NCBI RefSeq assembly: GCF_001267535.1
Contig: NZ_JRXE01000001.1
Coordinates: forward strand, 92,572-156,571
Source of the DNA: Winslowiella iniecta
Lineage (GTDB): Bacteria; Pseudomonadota; Gammaproteobacteria; Enterobacterales; Enterobacteriaceae
Length of the DNA stretch: 64,000 bases
Direction of reading: 5' to 3'
Shown: positions 35,881-48,337 of the stretch, one piece after another
Layout: every line of letters starts with the position of its first letter
Numbering within the stretch: position 1 is the stretch's first letter
Notes under the pieces: generated by a model
Seen by the model: only the letters and a program-made list of their open reading frames with translations
What the model was told of the DNA's origin: nothing
Databases searched by the model: none
Translations under genes and position numbers: made by a program

Positions 35881-38163
35881 ATGTTGGCTGTGGTTCAATC
35901 GCGACACACTCTCTGCCGCTGGTTGCTGATTTCTATGCTGCTATGCGGTTTTTCTGGTGCGGCGCTGGCGGTCAGTCTGCCTGCCGCAGCGGTTGCCGCG
36001 CAGCAAACGCAGCAATCGCCCTCCACTTCGCAAGATGCGGCGGAACAACCCAGCATTGAAGACAAAAAAGCCGCTTACGCTGCGCTTGCCAATATTTTGC
36101 AAAACGATCAGACCCGTCAGGAGTTGATTGATCAGCTGCGCAGTGCCGCCGCCACGCCAGCGGAAAGCAGTGAGCCGGTACTGACGCCGCCCGATGCCGA
36201 ACAGGAAGATAAAACCGTGCTGCAAGGGTTGACCGACATCAGCCGACACTATGGCGGCGCATTCGCCACCCAGTTTGCCGAACTGCACCACAATATCGTC
36301 TCTGCACCGCATAAGACCTTTAATCAGCACACCTTTTTTAACGCTGTCAGTCACTTTCTGATGCTGGCGGCGGCACTGTTTGCCTTCTACTGGCTGATTT
36401 GCTGGCTGGCGCGGCCGCTGTATCGCCGCATGGGGAAATGGGGACGCACCAAAAACCGCGATCGCTCCAGCTGGTTACATCTGCCGGCAATGATTATTGC
36501 CGCGTTTGCGATTGATTTGGCGCTACTGGCGCTGGCACTGTTTACCGGCCAGGTAATGAGTGACTATCTGAATGACGGCAACCGCACTATTGCCCGTCAG
36601 CAGGGGCTGTTTCTGAATGCTTTTGCGCTCATCGAGTTCTTTAAAGCGATTTTACGCCTGATCTTCTGCCCACGGATTCCGGATCTGCGCCCGTTCCGTA
36701 TTGCCGATAATCGTGCTCACTACTGGAACACCCGTCTCAGCTGGTTAAGCGGGTTGATTGGTTATGGCTTATTGGTGATTGTGCCGATTGTCAGTAACCA
36801 GATAAATGTGCAGATTGGCGCGCTGGTTAATGTGGTGGTGATGAGCCTGATCACACTCTGGGCGCAGTATTTGATTTTCCATAATCGCCGCAATATTCAG
36901 CATGAACTGGCGGCGCTGGCCGATCGTTCAATGCGCTTTTTTGCCCTGTTTATCCGCGCCTTCTCACTGGTCTGGCACTGGCTGGCGAGCGCCTATTTTA
37001 TCGTGCTGTTTTTCCTCTCCATATTTAATCCGGGAGACAGCCTGAAGTTTATGATGTCAGCGACGGTGCGCAGCCTGGCGATTATCGGTATCGGCGCACT
37101 GATTTCCGGCATTCTGTCGCGCTGGATTGCCAAAACTATCACGTTGTCGCCCGAGCTAAGACGTGAGTATCCGGAACTGCAAAAGCGCGTTAATGCCTGG
37201 CTGTCGGCATTGCTGAAGCTGGCGCGGATTTTGACCGTCTTTGCCGTCGGGTTACTGCTGCTCAACGCGTGGAATCTGTTCGACCTGTGGCACTGGCTGA
37301 CGGTGGGTGCCGGAGAGAAAACGGTGGATATTATGATCCGCGTGCTGGTAATCCTGCTGTTCTCGGCGGTAGGCTGGACGCTGTTAGCCAGCCTGATTGA
37401 GAGCCGTCTGGCCTCCGACTCACACGGTCGCCCGATGCCCGGTGCGCGCACCCGCACGCTGTTGACGCTGTTTCGTAATGCGCTGGCGGTGGTGATCAGC
37501 ACCATCACCATTATGATTTTGCTGTCGGAAATTGGCGTAAATATCGCGCCACTGCTGGCCGGTGCCGGTGCGCTCGGTCTGGCGGTCTCCTTTGGCTCGC
37601 AAACGCTGGTCAAAGATATTATCACCGGCATCTTTATTCAGTTCGAAAACGGCATGAATACCGGCGATCTGGTGACGATCGGGCCAATTACCGGCAGCGT
37701 CGAGCGCATGTCGATTCGTTCGGTCGGCGTACGCCAGGATACCGGCGCGTACCATATTATTCCGTGGTCATCGATCACCACTTTCGCCAACTTTGTGCGC
37801 GGTATTGGCTCGTTTGTTGCCAATTATGATGTTGATCGCAACGAAGAGAGCGAGAAAGTGAATGCCACCCTGCAACAGGCGGTGAAAGAGCTGATGGAAA
37901 ATAAAGAGATTCGCAGCATGGTCATTGGCGAACCGGCGTTTGCCGGGCTGGTCGGACTGACTAATCAGTCGTTTACCGTGCGCGTGTCCTTTACCACTCA
38001 GCCGCTAAAGCAGTGGACGGTGCGCTTCGCGCTGGATGATATGGTGAAAAAGCATTTCGATGCGGCCGGGATTAATCCCCCGCGCCAGACGGTGCAGGTA
38101 CTGCAAACCGGGAATGATGTGCAGGGAGCGGCAGGCGCTCAGGCGTTAGCCGCTCCCGAGTAG
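35881..38163 (+). CDS. ybiO: MscS-family mechanosensitive channel YbiO
   Basis: A 760-aa inner-membrane channel (E. coli YbiO 741 aa). Signal peptide, a periplasmic Gln/Ala/Pro-rich helical domain up to about residue 150, about ten further spans, then the MscS pore helix LLAGAGALGLAVSFGSQTLVKDIITGIFIQFEN and beta domain MNTGDLVTIGPITGSVERMSIRSVGVRQDTGAYHIIPWSSI. It opens when membrane tension rises after osmotic downshift. ATG at 35881 has AGGAG upstream; fourteen codons of open frame before it lack a site. Adjacent to glnQ as in E. coli. Confidence 0.93.
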   Translation: MLAVVQSRHTLCRWLLISMLLCGFSGAALAVSLPAAAVAAQQTQQSPSTSQDAAEQPSIEDKKAAYAALANILQNDQTRQELIDQLRSAAATPAESSEPVLTPPDAEQEDKTVLQGLTDISRHYGGAFATQFAELHHNIVSAPHKTFNQHTFFNAVSHFLMLAAALFAFYWLICWLARPLYRRMGKWGRTKNRDRSSWLHLPAMIIAAFAIDLALLALALFTGQVMSDYLNDGNRTIARQQGLFLNAFALIEFFKAILRLIFCPRIPDLRPFRIADNRAHYWNTRLSWLSGLIGYGLLVIVPIVSNQINVQIGALVNVVVMSLITLWAQYLIFHNRRNIQHELAALADRSMRFFALFIRAFSLVWHWLASAYFIVLFFLSIFNPGDSLKFMMSATVRSLAIIGIGALISGILSRWIAKTITLSPELRREYPELQKRVNAWLSALLKLARILTVFAVGLLLLNAWNLFDLWHWLTVGAGEKTVDIMIRVLVILLFSAVGWTLLASLIESRLASDSHGRPMPGARTRTLLTLFRNALAVVISTITIMILLSEIGVNIAPLLAGAGALGLAVSFGSQTLVKDIITGIFIQFENGMNTGDLVTIGPITGSVERMSIRSVGVRQDTGAYHIIPWSSITTFANFVRGIGSFVANYDVDRNEESEKVNATLQQAVKELMENKEIRSMVIGEPAFAGLVGLTNQSFTVRVSFTTQPLKQWTVRFALDDMVKKHFDAAGINPPRQTVQVLQTGNDVQGAAGAQALAAPE

Positions 38164-38167
38164 CACA

Positions 38168-39097
38168 TTACTTGCTTAACATCCGGCTACGGGCCGGTTT
38201 ATCGAAAAAGCTCCAGGCGATAAACCGGCTCTGTTTCTGCCCTTGGGCCATATCGATAATCCTGACCTGCACTGCCTCAACCTCTTCCAGCGCCCGGCGT
38301 AAATCCGGTAAATTTTCTTTGCGCGACACCAGTGAGGTAAACCACACGCACTGACGAGAAAAATCCACGCTTTCATTAATCATGCGAGTAATAAAGGCTT
38401 TTTCGCCGCCTTCACACCACAGCTCATCCTGCTGACCGCCAAAGTTAAGCGGCGCATTGCGATCCAGACCCAGATTGCGCAATTTGCGCTGGCTGCCCTG
38501 GCGCGCATCGCTGGCTGAAGCATGGAACGGTGGATTACACAGGGTGGCGTGAAAAATCTCGTTTTTATGAATGATGCCACGGAAGATAGCATCGGTATCT
38601 TTCTGACGACGCAGGCGGATACCGCGGTTCAGCCCCGGATTAGCATCGATAATCGCATTGGCGGCTTTCATCGCCTGCTCGTTAACTTCAGTTCCGGTAA
38701 AACGCCAGTCGTATTCACGATGGCCAATTAACGGATAAATGCAGTTGGCACCGCAACCGATATCCAGCACATTGATATTACGCGGCACCACTTGCTGATG
38801 GTCTTCCGCCAGCAGATCGGCGAGGTGATGCAGATAATCGGCGCGACCCGGCACCGGCGGACAGAGAAAACCGTCAGGAATATTCCAGTGCTCAATCTGA
38901 TAAAAGTGATGCAGCAGCGCCTGGTTCAGCACTTTCACCGCCTGTGGATCGGCAAAATCAACCGACTCATCGCCATACTGATTGATCTGAACCAGCGGCG
39001 TCAGTGCCGGGTGGCACTGTTTCAGTGCAGCAAAGTCGTAGCGTCCACGGTGACGGTTACGCGGGTGAAGAACATTTTTCTCAGCAGGCTTTTTCAT
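38168..39097 (-). CDS. rlmF: 23S rRNA m6A1618 methyltransferase RlmF
   Basis: A 309-aa soluble methyltransferase (E. coli RlmF/YbiN 308 aa). SAM-binding motif [16 protein letters not shown], acidic motif GTEVNEQA, and the N6-adenine catalytic tetrapeptide NPPF in [10 protein letters not shown]. It methylates A1618 of 23S rRNA. The ATG at 39097 lies six bases after GAGAG; an ATG two codons earlier abuts that site. Convergent with ybiO, four bases apart. Confidence 0.94.
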   Translation of the reverse strand: MKKPAEKNVLHPRNRHRGRYDFAALKQCHPALTPLVQINQYGDESVDFADPQAVKVLNQALLHHFYQIEHWNIPDGFLCPPVPGRADYLHHLADLLAEDHQQVVPRNINVLDIGCGANCIYPLIGHREYDWRFTGTEVNEQAMKAANAIIDANPGLNRGIRLRRQKDTDAIFRGIIHKNEIFHATLCNPPFHASASDARQGSQRKLRNLGLDRNAPLNFGGQQDELWCEGGEKAFITRMINESVDFSRQCVWFTSLVSRKENLPDLRRALEEVEAVQVRIIDMAQGQKQSRFIAWSFFDKPARSRMLSK

Positions 39098-39270
39098 CGG
39101 CATCTCTCATAGGTTACCCAGGGTCACAGCCGTTGCAGCCACGTCAGATACCCGGGGTATAGTGGGCGCGTAAGATACTCGCTTTGCAAAAAACCGTAAA
39201 CCATTGCCGTCGTTTTTTTCTGCGCCAGACGCGTTAAGATAAGAGAAATAACTTAACAACAGGTAAAGCG

Positions 39271-39903
39271 ATGTCTCGTCAACGACACTCTTATCAACCC
39301 CGCCTTGGTCACGGACTGCCGCATGACCCGCTGAATGCCATTATCGGCCCGCGTCCCATCGGCTGGATCAGTTCGGTGAATGCTGCCGGTCAGCGCAATC
39401 TGGCCCCCTACAGTTTCTTCAACTGTTTTAACTATCATCCCCCCATTATTGGCTTTGCCAGCAGCGGCTGGAAAGACAGCGTAAAGAACATTACTGAAAC
39501 CGGCGAATTTGTCTGGAATCTGGCGACGCGTCCCCTGGCGGTGGCAATGAACGAAAGCTCCGCCTCACTGCCCCATGGTGAAGATGAGTTTGCTTTTTCC
39601 GGCCTGACGCCGCTGGCGGCGACACAGGTCAACGCCAGCATGGTGGCCGAAAGCCCGGTCAACTTTGAGTGCAAGCTGACACAGTGCATTCAGTTGCAGG
39701 CGGCCGACGGTGAAAAACTGCCGAGCTGGCTGGTATTAGGCGAAGTGGTGGCGATCCATATCGATAACGATCTGCTGGATAACGGCATCTATCAGACCGC
39801 CAGAGCGCAACCGATTCTGCGCGCGGGTGGCCCATCGGCTTATTACGCCATCAGCGAAGAACAGCGCTTTGATCTGGTACGGCCGGACGCACGTCCGCGC
39901 TAA
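39271..39903 (+). CDS. Flavin reductase-like FMN-binding protein
   Basis: A 210-aa soluble protein of the flavin reductase/DIM6-NTAB family. Motifs are PLNAIIGPRPIGWISSVNAAGQRNLAPYSFFNCFNYHPPIIGF (FMN phosphate and isoalloxazine contacts), TGEFVWNLAT, and ESPVNFECKLTQ. Members reduce flavins or serve as FMN-binding partners; the specific substrate is unknown. It converges with hutG, overlapping its 3' end by four bases, but no functional link to histidine breakdown is evident. Confidence 0.85.
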   Translation: MSRQRHSYQPRLGHGLPHDPLNAIIGPRPIGWISSVNAAGQRNLAPYSFFNCFNYHPPIIGFASSGWKDSVKNITETGEFVWNLATRPLAVAMNESSASLPHGEDEFAFSGLTPLAATQVNASMVAESPVNFECKLTQCIQLQAADGEKLPSWLVLGEVVAIHIDNDLLDNGIYQTARAQPILRAGGPSAYYAISEEQRFDLVRPDARPR

Positions 39904-40697
39904 CGCGCGGCAGCCGCTCCCTGCGCCAGCAGCGTGTTAATCAACTGCTGCAACAACGGCTGTAACTCTGCCGCCCTCGCGCCCTGCCAGCCGAATGGCG
40001 GCTGTTCATCCATATAATTGCACTGCGCCAGTTCCAGCTGCACCGCATACTGTTGCTGTTCGGGTTTGCCGTATGCACGGGTGATATAGCCGCCCTTAAA
40101 ACGCCCGTTCACTATCCAGCTGAAGCGGGTCTGTGCCTCACAACAAGCGATCAGCGCCGCGTCAATCGCCGGGCTGCTGCTCAGACCGTTATTGGTGCCA
40201 AGATTCAAATCCGGCAGCCGCCCGTCAAACAGTCGCGGGATTACCGACGCTATCGAGTGAGCATCAAATAACAGCGCATAACCATACTGCTGCTTAAGCC
40301 GCGCCAGCTCATGCTGTAGTTTCTGGTGATATGGCGTCCAGAGGGTTGCCAGATAGTGCTGACGCTGTTCGGTTCCAGGTGTCATACCTGACTTAAAGGT
40401 GGGTGTGCCGTCAAACAGCGTTTCGGGAAACAGCCCGGTGGTCGCGCTGGCATACAGCGGCTGATCGTCAGCCGGACGATTAAGATCGATCACAAAGCGC
40501 GAATAATTACCGATCAGAACGCTGGCACCCAGCGACTGCACAAAATCATATAACTGCGCGAGGTGCCAGTCGGTATCCGGCAGGCCGCTGGCGGCGTCGC
40601 TCAGACCCGCTTTAACTTCCGGCGTCAGTGCGGTACCGGCGTGGGGAATACTGACCAGCAGCGGCAGCGTACCGGCTGAGAACTGAAAGGGTTTCAT
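39900..40697 (-). CDS. hutG: N-formylglutamate deformylase HutG
   Basis: A 265-aa soluble hydrolase of the N-formylglutamate amidohydrolase family that releases formate from N-formyl-L-glutamate, the last step of the five-step histidine pathway. Motifs: [16 protein letters not shown], the DTDWH metal region, [16 protein letters not shown], and [27 protein letters not shown]. This is the Pseudomonas-type HutG, not the arginase-like formiminoglutamase of Klebsiella. Start at 40697 follows GAGGAGA and overlaps the hutI stop (ATGA). Confidence 0.92.
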   Translation of the reverse strand: MKPFQFSAGTLPLLVSIPHAGTALTPEVKAGLSDAASGLPDTDWHLAQLYDFVQSLGASVLIGNYSRFVIDLNRPADDQPLYASATTGLFPETLFDGTPTFKSGMTPGTEQRQHYLATLWTPYHQKLQHELARLKQQYGYALLFDAHSIASVIPRLFDGRLPDLNLGTNNGLSSSPAIDAALIACCEAQTRFSWIVNGRFKGGYITRAYGKPEQQQYAVQLELAQCNYMDEQPPFGWQGARAAELQPLLQQLINTLLAQGAAAAR

Positions 40698-41911
40698 TGC
40701 GCTTCTCCTCGCCAGATAACCTGACAAGGTAGCTGACCACCCAGCCAGTAAACCAGTTCCGCCGGGCGCGTCAGCGGCCAGTGGACGAAACTGGCGACTT
40801 TACCGCACTCCAGTGAGCCGTGGGTTTTCTCCAGTCCCAGTGCTCTGGCACCATTCAGCGTCACCCCGGCCAGCGCCTCTTCCGGCGTTAAACGGAACAG
40901 GGTGCAAGCCATATTCAACATCAGACGCAGCGACAGCGCCGGTGAGGTGCCGGGATTGGCATCGCTGGCCAGCGCCATCGGCACCTTGTACTGGCGGAAT
41001 AATTCCACCGGTGGCAGCTGGGTTTCACGTAACAGATAAAACGCGCCGGGCAGCAAAACCGCCACCGTGCCATGCTGCGCCATCGCCTGCACATCGCTTT
41101 CGCTGGCGTATTCCAGATGATCGGCGGAGAGCGCATTAAAACGCGCCGCCAGCGCGCTGCCGCCGAGTGCAGAGAGCTGCCCGGCGTGCAGTTTAACCGG
41201 CAGACCAAGCTGCTGCGCACGGGCAAACACCCGACTGACCTGCGCCGGAGAAAAAGCCAGATGTTCACAAAACGCATCTACCGCATCAGCCAGCTGTTCG
41301 GCTTTAATTGTCGGCAGCAGGCGCTGGCAGATAACGTCAATCCAGCCATCCGGATGATGGTTAAATTCCGGCGGTACAGCATGCGCCGCCAGACAGGTCG
41401 CCAGCACATCCGCCGGAAGCTGCTGTGCCAGCTGACGAATCGCCTGCAACATGCGAATTTCGCTGGCTTCATCCAGCCCGTAACCGGATTTTATCTCCAG
41501 CGTCGTCACCCCTTCAGCCAGCAGACGCTCAATGCGCCAGCGCGCGCTGCTGACCAGCTGCTCAACCGTCGCTTCGCGTGTGGCGCGTACCGTTGCCAGA
41601 ATGCCACCGCCCTGCGCGGCAATCTCCGCATAACTGACGCCATTTAACCGCTGCTCAAACTCCTGGCTGCGGTCACCGCCAAACACCAGATGGGTATGGC
41701 AGTCGATCAGGCCGGGCGTAATAATGCCGCCGGCAAAATCGGTGCGCCGCCTGGCGACGATATTCTCTGACTCCGCACGCATACCGATCCAGACAATCAC
41801 CCCCTCCCGCACCGCAATCGCACCATCGGCAATAATGTTGTACTGGCCGTCGCGCATGGTCACGACATCGGCTCCGTACCACACACTGTCACAGCGTAAT
41901 TCGTCTGCCAT
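40694..41911 (-). CDS. hutI: Imidazolonepropionase HutI
   Basis: A 405-aa amidohydrolase that opens the imidazolone ring to give N-formimino-L-glutamate. Metal site [16 protein letters not shown], substrate-binding [32 protein letters not shown] (His) and [11 protein letters not shown] (Asp). ATG at 41911 is chosen for GGGAGAG upstream and for length (family about 405 aa); the frame continues 29 codons upstream through the operator region, which is not coding. First gene of the leftward hutIG operon. Confidence 0.94.
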   Translation of the reverse strand: MADELRCDSVWYGADVVTMRDGQYNIIADGAIAVREGVIVWIGMRAESENIVARRRTDFAGGIITPGLIDCHTHLVFGGDRSQEFEQRLNGVSYAEIAAQGGGILATVRATREATVEQLVSSARWRIERLLAEGVTTLEIKSGYGLDEASEIRMLQAIRQLAQQLPADVLATCLAAHAVPPEFNHHPDGWIDVICQRLLPTIKAEQLADAVDAFCEHLAFSPAQVSRVFARAQQLGLPVKLHAGQLSALGGSALAARFNALSADHLEYASESDVQAMAQHGTVAVLLPGAFYLLRETQLPPVELFRQYKVPMALASDANPGTSPALSLRLMLNMACTLFRLTPEEALAGVTLNGARALGLEKTHGSLECGKVASFVHWPLTRPAELVYWLGGQLPCQVIWRGEAQ

Positions 41912-41963
41912 TTGCTCTCCCGCTACGCCCGATCCATTTACAGAAACTGTTAAAGTATGTATA

Positions 41964-41973
41964 TGTATATACA
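41964..41973. promoter_or_regulatory. HutC-type operator between hutI and hutF
   Basis: Palindrome TGTATATACA within ATGTATATACAA, lying 53 bases from the hutI start and 24 from the hutF start. The same core recurs in front of hutC and hutH, and resembles known HutC sites (TTGTATNTACAA type). Confidence 0.7.
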
Positions 41974-41996
41974 ACCACAAAGCCTGAGGATCAACC

Positions 41997-43352
41997 ATGT
42001 CGAGTTATTTTGCGACGCGTGCACTACTTACGTCAGGGTGGCAGCATGCGGTACGCATCGAGGTGGATAAGCAAGGGGTTATCACCGGTATCACGCCAGA
42101 CAGCCACGCTGAACAGGCTGTCCATTTGCCCGGCGCGGTGATCCCGGCGATGACCAATCTGCATTCACACGCCTTTCAGCGCGCCATGGCCGGACTGGCA
42201 GAGGTGGCGGGCGATCCGCAGGATAGTTTCTGGACCTGGCGTGAATTGATGTACCGCCTGGTGCAGCAGCTGTCGCCGTCACAGGTCGGTGATATTGCGC
42301 GTTATCTCTACATCGATATGCTGAAAGGCGGCTATAGCCAGGTGGCTGAATTTCACTATCTGCACCATGACCTCAACGGGCAGCCCTGGGCGCAGGATGA
42401 GATGTTACTCCAGCTGATTGCCGCCGCAGAACAGGTGGGTATCGGCCAGACGCTGCTGCCGGTACTGTACAGCCACAGCGGATTTGGCGCCCTGCCGCCA
42501 CAACCAGCACAGAAACGTTTTATTCAGCAAACCGACAGTTATCTGCGCCAGCAGGATAATTTGCGCCGTCTGCTGCGCAATAAGCCGCTGCACAATCAGG
42601 GGCTATGCTTCCATTCGCTGCGCGCGGTGACGCAGCTGCAAATGGAACAGGTGCTGGCGGCCTGTCCGCCTGAACTGCCAGTACATATTCATATTGCCGA
42701 GCAGGAAAAAGAGGTCAACGATTCGCTGGCATGGAGCGGCGAACGCCCGGTTAACTGGCTGCTGGATCGTTTTGACGTTGACCCGCGCTGGTGCCTGATA
42801 CATGCCACACACCTGGAGCCACAGGAAATTTCGCGCCTCGCGGCCAGCGGTGCGGTCGCCGGACTCTGCCCGACCACCGAAGCCAATCTCGGCGACGGAA
42901 TTTTTCCTGCCACCGATTATATCGCCCACGGTGGACGCTGGGGCATCGGCTCGGACAGTCATGTCTCGCTGAATGCGTCAGAAGAACTGCGCTGGCTGGA
43001 GTATGGTCAGCGGCTACGCGACCGTCGGCGTAACCGCATCGTCAACCCTCAGCAAAGCTCAGTCGGCGATCTGCTGTGGCAGCAGGCCGCAGCCGGTGGC
43101 GCGCAAGCCTGCGGCGTTGCCATCGGTTCGCTGGCAGTCGGCCAGCGCGCAGACTGGCTGGTGTTGGAAGCGGATGCGTGGTTAGCCAGCTGCCCTGATT
43201 CTGCCCTGCTGAATCGCTGGTTGTTTGCCGGTGATCGCTCGCAGATTCGTGATGTCTGGGTTGCGGGAAAACAGGTGATTTGTGCGGGTCAGCATGCATT
43301 GCAGGCCGAGGCGGATGCCCGCTTTACCTCGGTGATCAAGGCGTTACACTAA
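41997..43352 (+). CDS. hutF: Formimidoylglutamate deiminase HutF
   Basis: A 451-aa amidohydrolase that turns N-formimino-L-glutamate into N-formyl-L-glutamate plus ammonia. Zn-site [20 protein letters not shown] (HxH), the [10 protein letters not shown] block, [14 protein letters not shown] (His), [11 protein letters not shown] (His) and [12 protein letters not shown] (catalytic Asp). Length and motifs fit HutF rather than guanine deaminase or TRZ/ATZ relatives. ATG at 41997 follows TGAGGA. It diverges from hutIG across an operator; hutD follows 22 bases later. Confidence 0.93.
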   Translation: MSSYFATRALLTSGWQHAVRIEVDKQGVITGITPDSHAEQAVHLPGAVIPAMTNLHSHAFQRAMAGLAEVAGDPQDSFWTWRELMYRLVQQLSPSQVGDIARYLYIDMLKGGYSQVAEFHYLHHDLNGQPWAQDEMLLQLIAAAEQVGIGQTLLPVLYSHSGFGALPPQPAQKRFIQQTDSYLRQQDNLRRLLRNKPLHNQGLCFHSLRAVTQLQMEQVLAACPPELPVHIHIAEQEKEVNDSLAWSGERPVNWLLDRFDVDPRWCLIHATHLEPQEISRLAASGAVAGLCPTTEANLGDGIFPATDYIAHGGRWGIGSDSHVSLNASEELRWLEYGQRLRDRRRNRIVNPQQSSVGDLLWQQAAAGGAQACGVAIGSLAVGQRADWLVLEADAWLASCPDSALLNRWLFAGDRSQIRDVWVAGKQVICAGQHALQAEADARFTSVIKALH

Positions 43353-43374
43353 CGGCGTTGCCAGAGGGTCAATC

Positions 43375-43947
43375 ATGCATTTCTACCGAACCGACGATTT
43401 GCCGCTCAGCAAATGGCGCAATGGCGGCGGCGAAACCCGTGAAGTCATCAGCTTTCCGCCGGACAGCAGCCAGTTTGGCTGGCGCGCCAGCATTGCCACC
43501 CTCGCCGCCAGCGGTGATTTTTCCCGCTTTCCCGGCGTTGATCGGGTGATTACGCTGATTGAGGGTGACGGCGTGGAATTGCATTCACCACCGTCACCCA
43601 TGCAGCTGCTGAAACTGAATCAGCCCGTCTGTTTTACTGGCGAACAGCCGATGGTTGCCCGACTGCGCGGCGGAAAGAGTCTCGACTTTAATATTATGAC
43701 CCGGCGCGATCGCTACCGCGCCACGGTGGTGGTAAGCGGCGAGGCGCAGCAATGTGATTGTGGTGTTTGTTGGGTGGTTGCCGGTCAGTGGCGCGTCGGT
43801 GAAAAAACCTTAGCACGTGGCGAAGGGGCCTGGTGGAGCGCTGACGGTGAGCTGGTTACGCCACTGACCGCCGATGCGCTGCTGTTATTTGCCGAAATTA
43901 GCCAGAGCGGAAAATCATCCGCCCGGTCCTTCAGCCGTGCCCTTTAA
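43375..43947 (+). CDS. hutD: HutD family protein
   Basis: A 190-aa bicupin-like protein of the HutD/Ves family: WRNGGGETREVISFP at the N-terminus, FGWRASIATLAASGDFSRFPGVDR, and DFNIMTRR. HutD is thought to help histidine catabolism, perhaps by limiting intermediates such as formylglutamate; this is not settled. Lies 22 bases after hutF in one operon. Its 3' end overlaps convergent hutC by 17 bases. Confidence 0.9.
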   Translation: MHFYRTDDLPLSKWRNGGGETREVISFPPDSSQFGWRASIATLAASGDFSRFPGVDRVITLIEGDGVELHSPPSPMQLLKLNQPVCFTGEQPMVARLRGGKSLDFNIMTRRDRYRATVVVSGEAQQCDCGVCWVVAGQWRVGEKTLARGEGAWWSADGELVTPLTADALLLFAEISQSGKSSARSFSRAL

Positions 43948-44686
43948 AGCGGCCAAGCAACTTATAGCGTGAACCGGGATACAGCAACCTGGCATAAGTT
44001 ACGATTTTTCCCTCGCTCCATGTCTGGCGGCGAATCAGCAAACAAGGCTCATGCTCGTCCAGCGACAGATACTGGCGCTGACGCGTGTCGGCCAGCACCG
44101 CCTCGACAATATGCTCGCCGGCGGTCAGCGGCGCGACCCGCATCAGATAGGTGTAAGGCGTCTGGCTGTCATAGTCCTGGCGCAGATAATCCGGTGCCAT
44201 CTGCGGGTTAACCAGACGATCTTCCAGCTGCACCGGCAACTCATTTTCGTAGTGCACCATCAGTGAATGGAAAATCGACTGGCCGGTTGAGAGTCCCAGT
44301 ACCGCAGCCTGTTCCGGATCGGCTTTTATTTCCTTCAGCTGCAAAATTTTACAGCGATGCTGATGGCCACGCTGCGCAATTTCTTCTGCAATATTATGCA
44401 CTTCCAGCATCGCCGTATAGCCCTTGGCTTCGGCAACAAACGTCCCCACGCCCTGCATGCGAATCAGATAACCTTCACTGGTCAATTCGCGCAGCGCCCG
44501 GTTAATCGTCATCCGGCTGACGCCCAGCTCACTGACCAGTTCACTTTCGGATGGCACACGCTGCCTGGCTTTCCACACCCCTTCCGCAATCTGGCTGACA
44601 ATCGCCTGTTTTACCCGCTGATAGATAGGCGCAGGCTGATCGCTCATGGCGGCTGCGAGTTGCGAAATGGCAGTCTGACCAACCAT
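43931..44686 (-). CDS. hutC: Histidine utilisation repressor HutC
   Basis: A 251-aa GntR/HutC-subfamily repressor. N-terminal winged helix (PIYQRVKQAIVSQIAEGVWKARQRVPSESELVSELGVSRMTINRALRELTSEGYLIRMQGVGTFV), then the UTRA effector domain that binds urocanate, ending LLYPGSRYKLLGRF. With urocanate it leaves hut operators. ATG at 44686 has AAGGAAT upstream; an internal ATG at 44647 lacks a site. A palindrome about 55 bases upstream suggests autoregulation. Confidence 0.93.
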   Translation of the reverse strand: MVGQTAISQLAAAMSDQPAPIYQRVKQAIVSQIAEGVWKARQRVPSESELVSELGVSRMTINRALRELTSEGYLIRMQGVGTFVAEAKGYTAMLEVHNIAEEIAQRGHQHRCKILQLKEIKADPEQAAVLGLSTGQSIFHSLMVHYENELPVQLEDRLVNPQMAPDYLRQDYDSQTPYTYLMRVAPLTAGEHIVEAVLADTRQRQYLSLDEHEPCLLIRRQTWSEGKIVTYARLLYPGSRYKLLGRFKGHG

Positions 44687-44738
44687 AGAAAATTCCTTAA
44701 TAAATGTCGTCAGTGAAGTCTACTGACTGAGTGCATCA

Positions 44739-44750
44739 ATGTATATACAT
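44739..44750. promoter_or_regulatory. HutC-type operator near hutC
   Basis: Perfect palindrome ATGTATATACAT in the hutC-hutH divergent region, 53 bases upstream of the hutC start; identical ten-base core to the site between hutI and hutF. Confidence 0.7.
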
Positions 44751-44807
44751 CTGCGGCGCGCTTGCCCCGGTACTGTTTTGTGATCGAGCTGGCACTGCAA
44801 TCCTTAG

Positions 44808-44904
44808 TTGTATAGACAAGACTATACAGTTATGTTTCACTCAGGGTATCATCCGACCTGTCTGGTTCGGGTCTTCTTATTACTGAACTTGTCTATACAG
44901 GAGT
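44808..44904 (+). promoter_or_regulatory. Paired hut operators in front of hutH
   Basis: TGTATAG-N6-CTATACA (44809-44815 and 44822-44828) is a perfect inverted repeat, and TTGTCTATACA recurs at 44889-44899, reaching the hutH ribosome site AGGAG (44899-44903). Both are variants of the TGTATATACA core. A TGTGA half-site at 44779-44783 could be a weak CRP contact. HutC bound at the second site would also cover the translation start. Confidence 0.65.
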
Positions 44905-44909
44905 ATACC

Positions 44910-46464
44910 ATGCTGCTCAGTCCCGATGAATGTCGTCTGCTCCCCGGTGAAGTGGATTTGCCGATGCTGAAAGCCATTTACCAGGGTGGCGTCACGCTTC
45001 GGCTGGCTGACAGCGCGCGCGATACGGTGCTGCAAGCACGTGAAACGGTGACTGCCATCGTGGAATCCGGCAAGGTGACTTACGGCATTAACACCGGTTT
45101 TGGCAAACTGGCGCAGACCTCCATTCCGCCGACACGTCTGGCTGAACTCCAACGTAATCTGGTGCTGTCGCACAGCGTCGGACTGGGGGAGTTGCTGCCT
45201 GATGAGGTGGTGCGCCTGGTGATGGCGACGAAAATTATCAGCCTGGCGCGCGGCCATTCCGGGGTGCGTATCGAACTGATCGATATGCTGATTACCCTGT
45301 TTAATGCTGGCGTGATGCCCTGCATCCCGGAAAAAGGCTCGGTGGGCGCTTCCGGCGATCTGGCTCCGCTGGCGCATCTGTCGCTGATGCTGCTGGGTGA
45401 AGGTGAGGTCCGCGTCGCCGGTAAACGACTCGACGCGCCTGTCGCACTGCAACAGCTCGGACTGGAGCCGGTGGTGCTCGGGCCAAAAGAGGGGCTGGCG
45501 CTGCTTAACGGTACGCAAGTATCCACTGCACTGGCGTTACGCGGCCTGTTTGAAGCGGAGAAGGTTTTCGCTGCCGGGCTGGTCGCCGGGGCGCTGTCGC
45601 TGGAGGCGATCAAAGGCTCGATAAAACCGTTTGATGCACGCATTCATCAGGCACGCGGCCAGCCGGGACAAATCGCCGTCGCCGCCGCCGTGACTCAGCT
45701 GCTGGCAGGCAGTGACATTCTCACTTCACATGCTGTCTGTGGGCGGGTGCAGGATCCTTACTCCATTCGCTGCGTGCCACAAGTTATGGGAGCCTGCCTT
45801 GATAACCTGAACCATGCGGCGCGGGTGTTGCAGATTGAGGCGAATGCGGCTTCCGATAACCCGTTGGTGTTCCCGGAAAGCGGCGAGGTGATTTCCGGCG
45901 GCAACTTCCACGCCGAGCCGGTGGCTTTTGCTGCCGATATTATTGCGCTGGCGGTGGCTGAAATTGGCGCTATCTCCGAACGCCGAATGGCACTGATGCT
46001 GGACAGCGGCCTCTCCGGCCTGCCGCCGTTCCTGGTGAATGACGGCGGCGTAAATTCCGGTTTTATGATTGCCCAGGTCACCGCCGCAGCGCTGGCCTCT
46101 GAAAACAAATCCCTGGCTCATCCGGGCAGTGTCGACAGCCTGCCGACGTCCGCCAATCAGGAGGATCATGTCTCAATGGCAACCTACGCTGCGCGCCGCC
46201 TCGGTGCCATGTGCTTTAACACCGCAGCGGTGGTCGGTATTGAGGCGATGGCCGCCGCGCAGGGCATCGATTTCCATCGGCCGTTACAAAGCTCGGCACT
46301 GCTGGAACAGCAGCTGGCGCGGTTGCGTGAACGCGTGGCTTTCCTGGAAAAAGACCGCCTGATGGCACCCGATATTGAACAGATGCGCCTGTGGGCCAGT
46401 GGTGAAAACTGGCCAGAAGTGATCGCCGCCCTGCTGCCAGGCTACGCAGGAAAAGGAGCCCGTG

Positions 46465-46472
<8 letters not shown>
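44910..46472 (+). CDS. hutH: Histidine ammonia-lyase HutH
   Basis: A 520-aa enzyme that removes ammonia from histidine to give urocanate, the first step. The self-made MIO cofactor comes from A147-S148-G149 in [17 protein letters not shown]; the mobile-loop Tyr is in [13 protein letters not shown], and [18 protein letters not shown] and [15 protein letters not shown] are further active-site blocks. ATG at 44910 with AGGAG upstream; open frame before it is operator DNA. It overlaps hutU by eight bases. Confidence 0.95.
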
Positions 46473-48150
<1,678 letters not shown>

Positions 48151-48168
48151 TCGCTGCTGTTCTTGCAG

Positions 48169-48192
48169 ACCGGCGCAGTGTCGCCGGTTTTT
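48169..48192 (+). terminator. Terminator of hutHU
   Basis: Perfect 7-bp stem ACCGGCG / CGCCGGT with a 6-base loop followed by TTTTATTTATT. Confidence 0.8.
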
Positions 48193-48337
48193 ATTTATTA
48201 ATAATTATAAGTCTATTAACGATTTTCTTCAGTGACTGATAGACGCCGCACATCGGTTGCATCTAAAGTGGAAGCCGAATGATTAGCGCCAGACCGCGCA
48301 CCGGATAAGCGGCATCAGCATGGAGAAGAGACTATTT

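Noticed and set aside
44779..44794. CRP site before hutH
   Set aside because: Only the TGTGA half is good; the second half TGGCA departs at two core bases.
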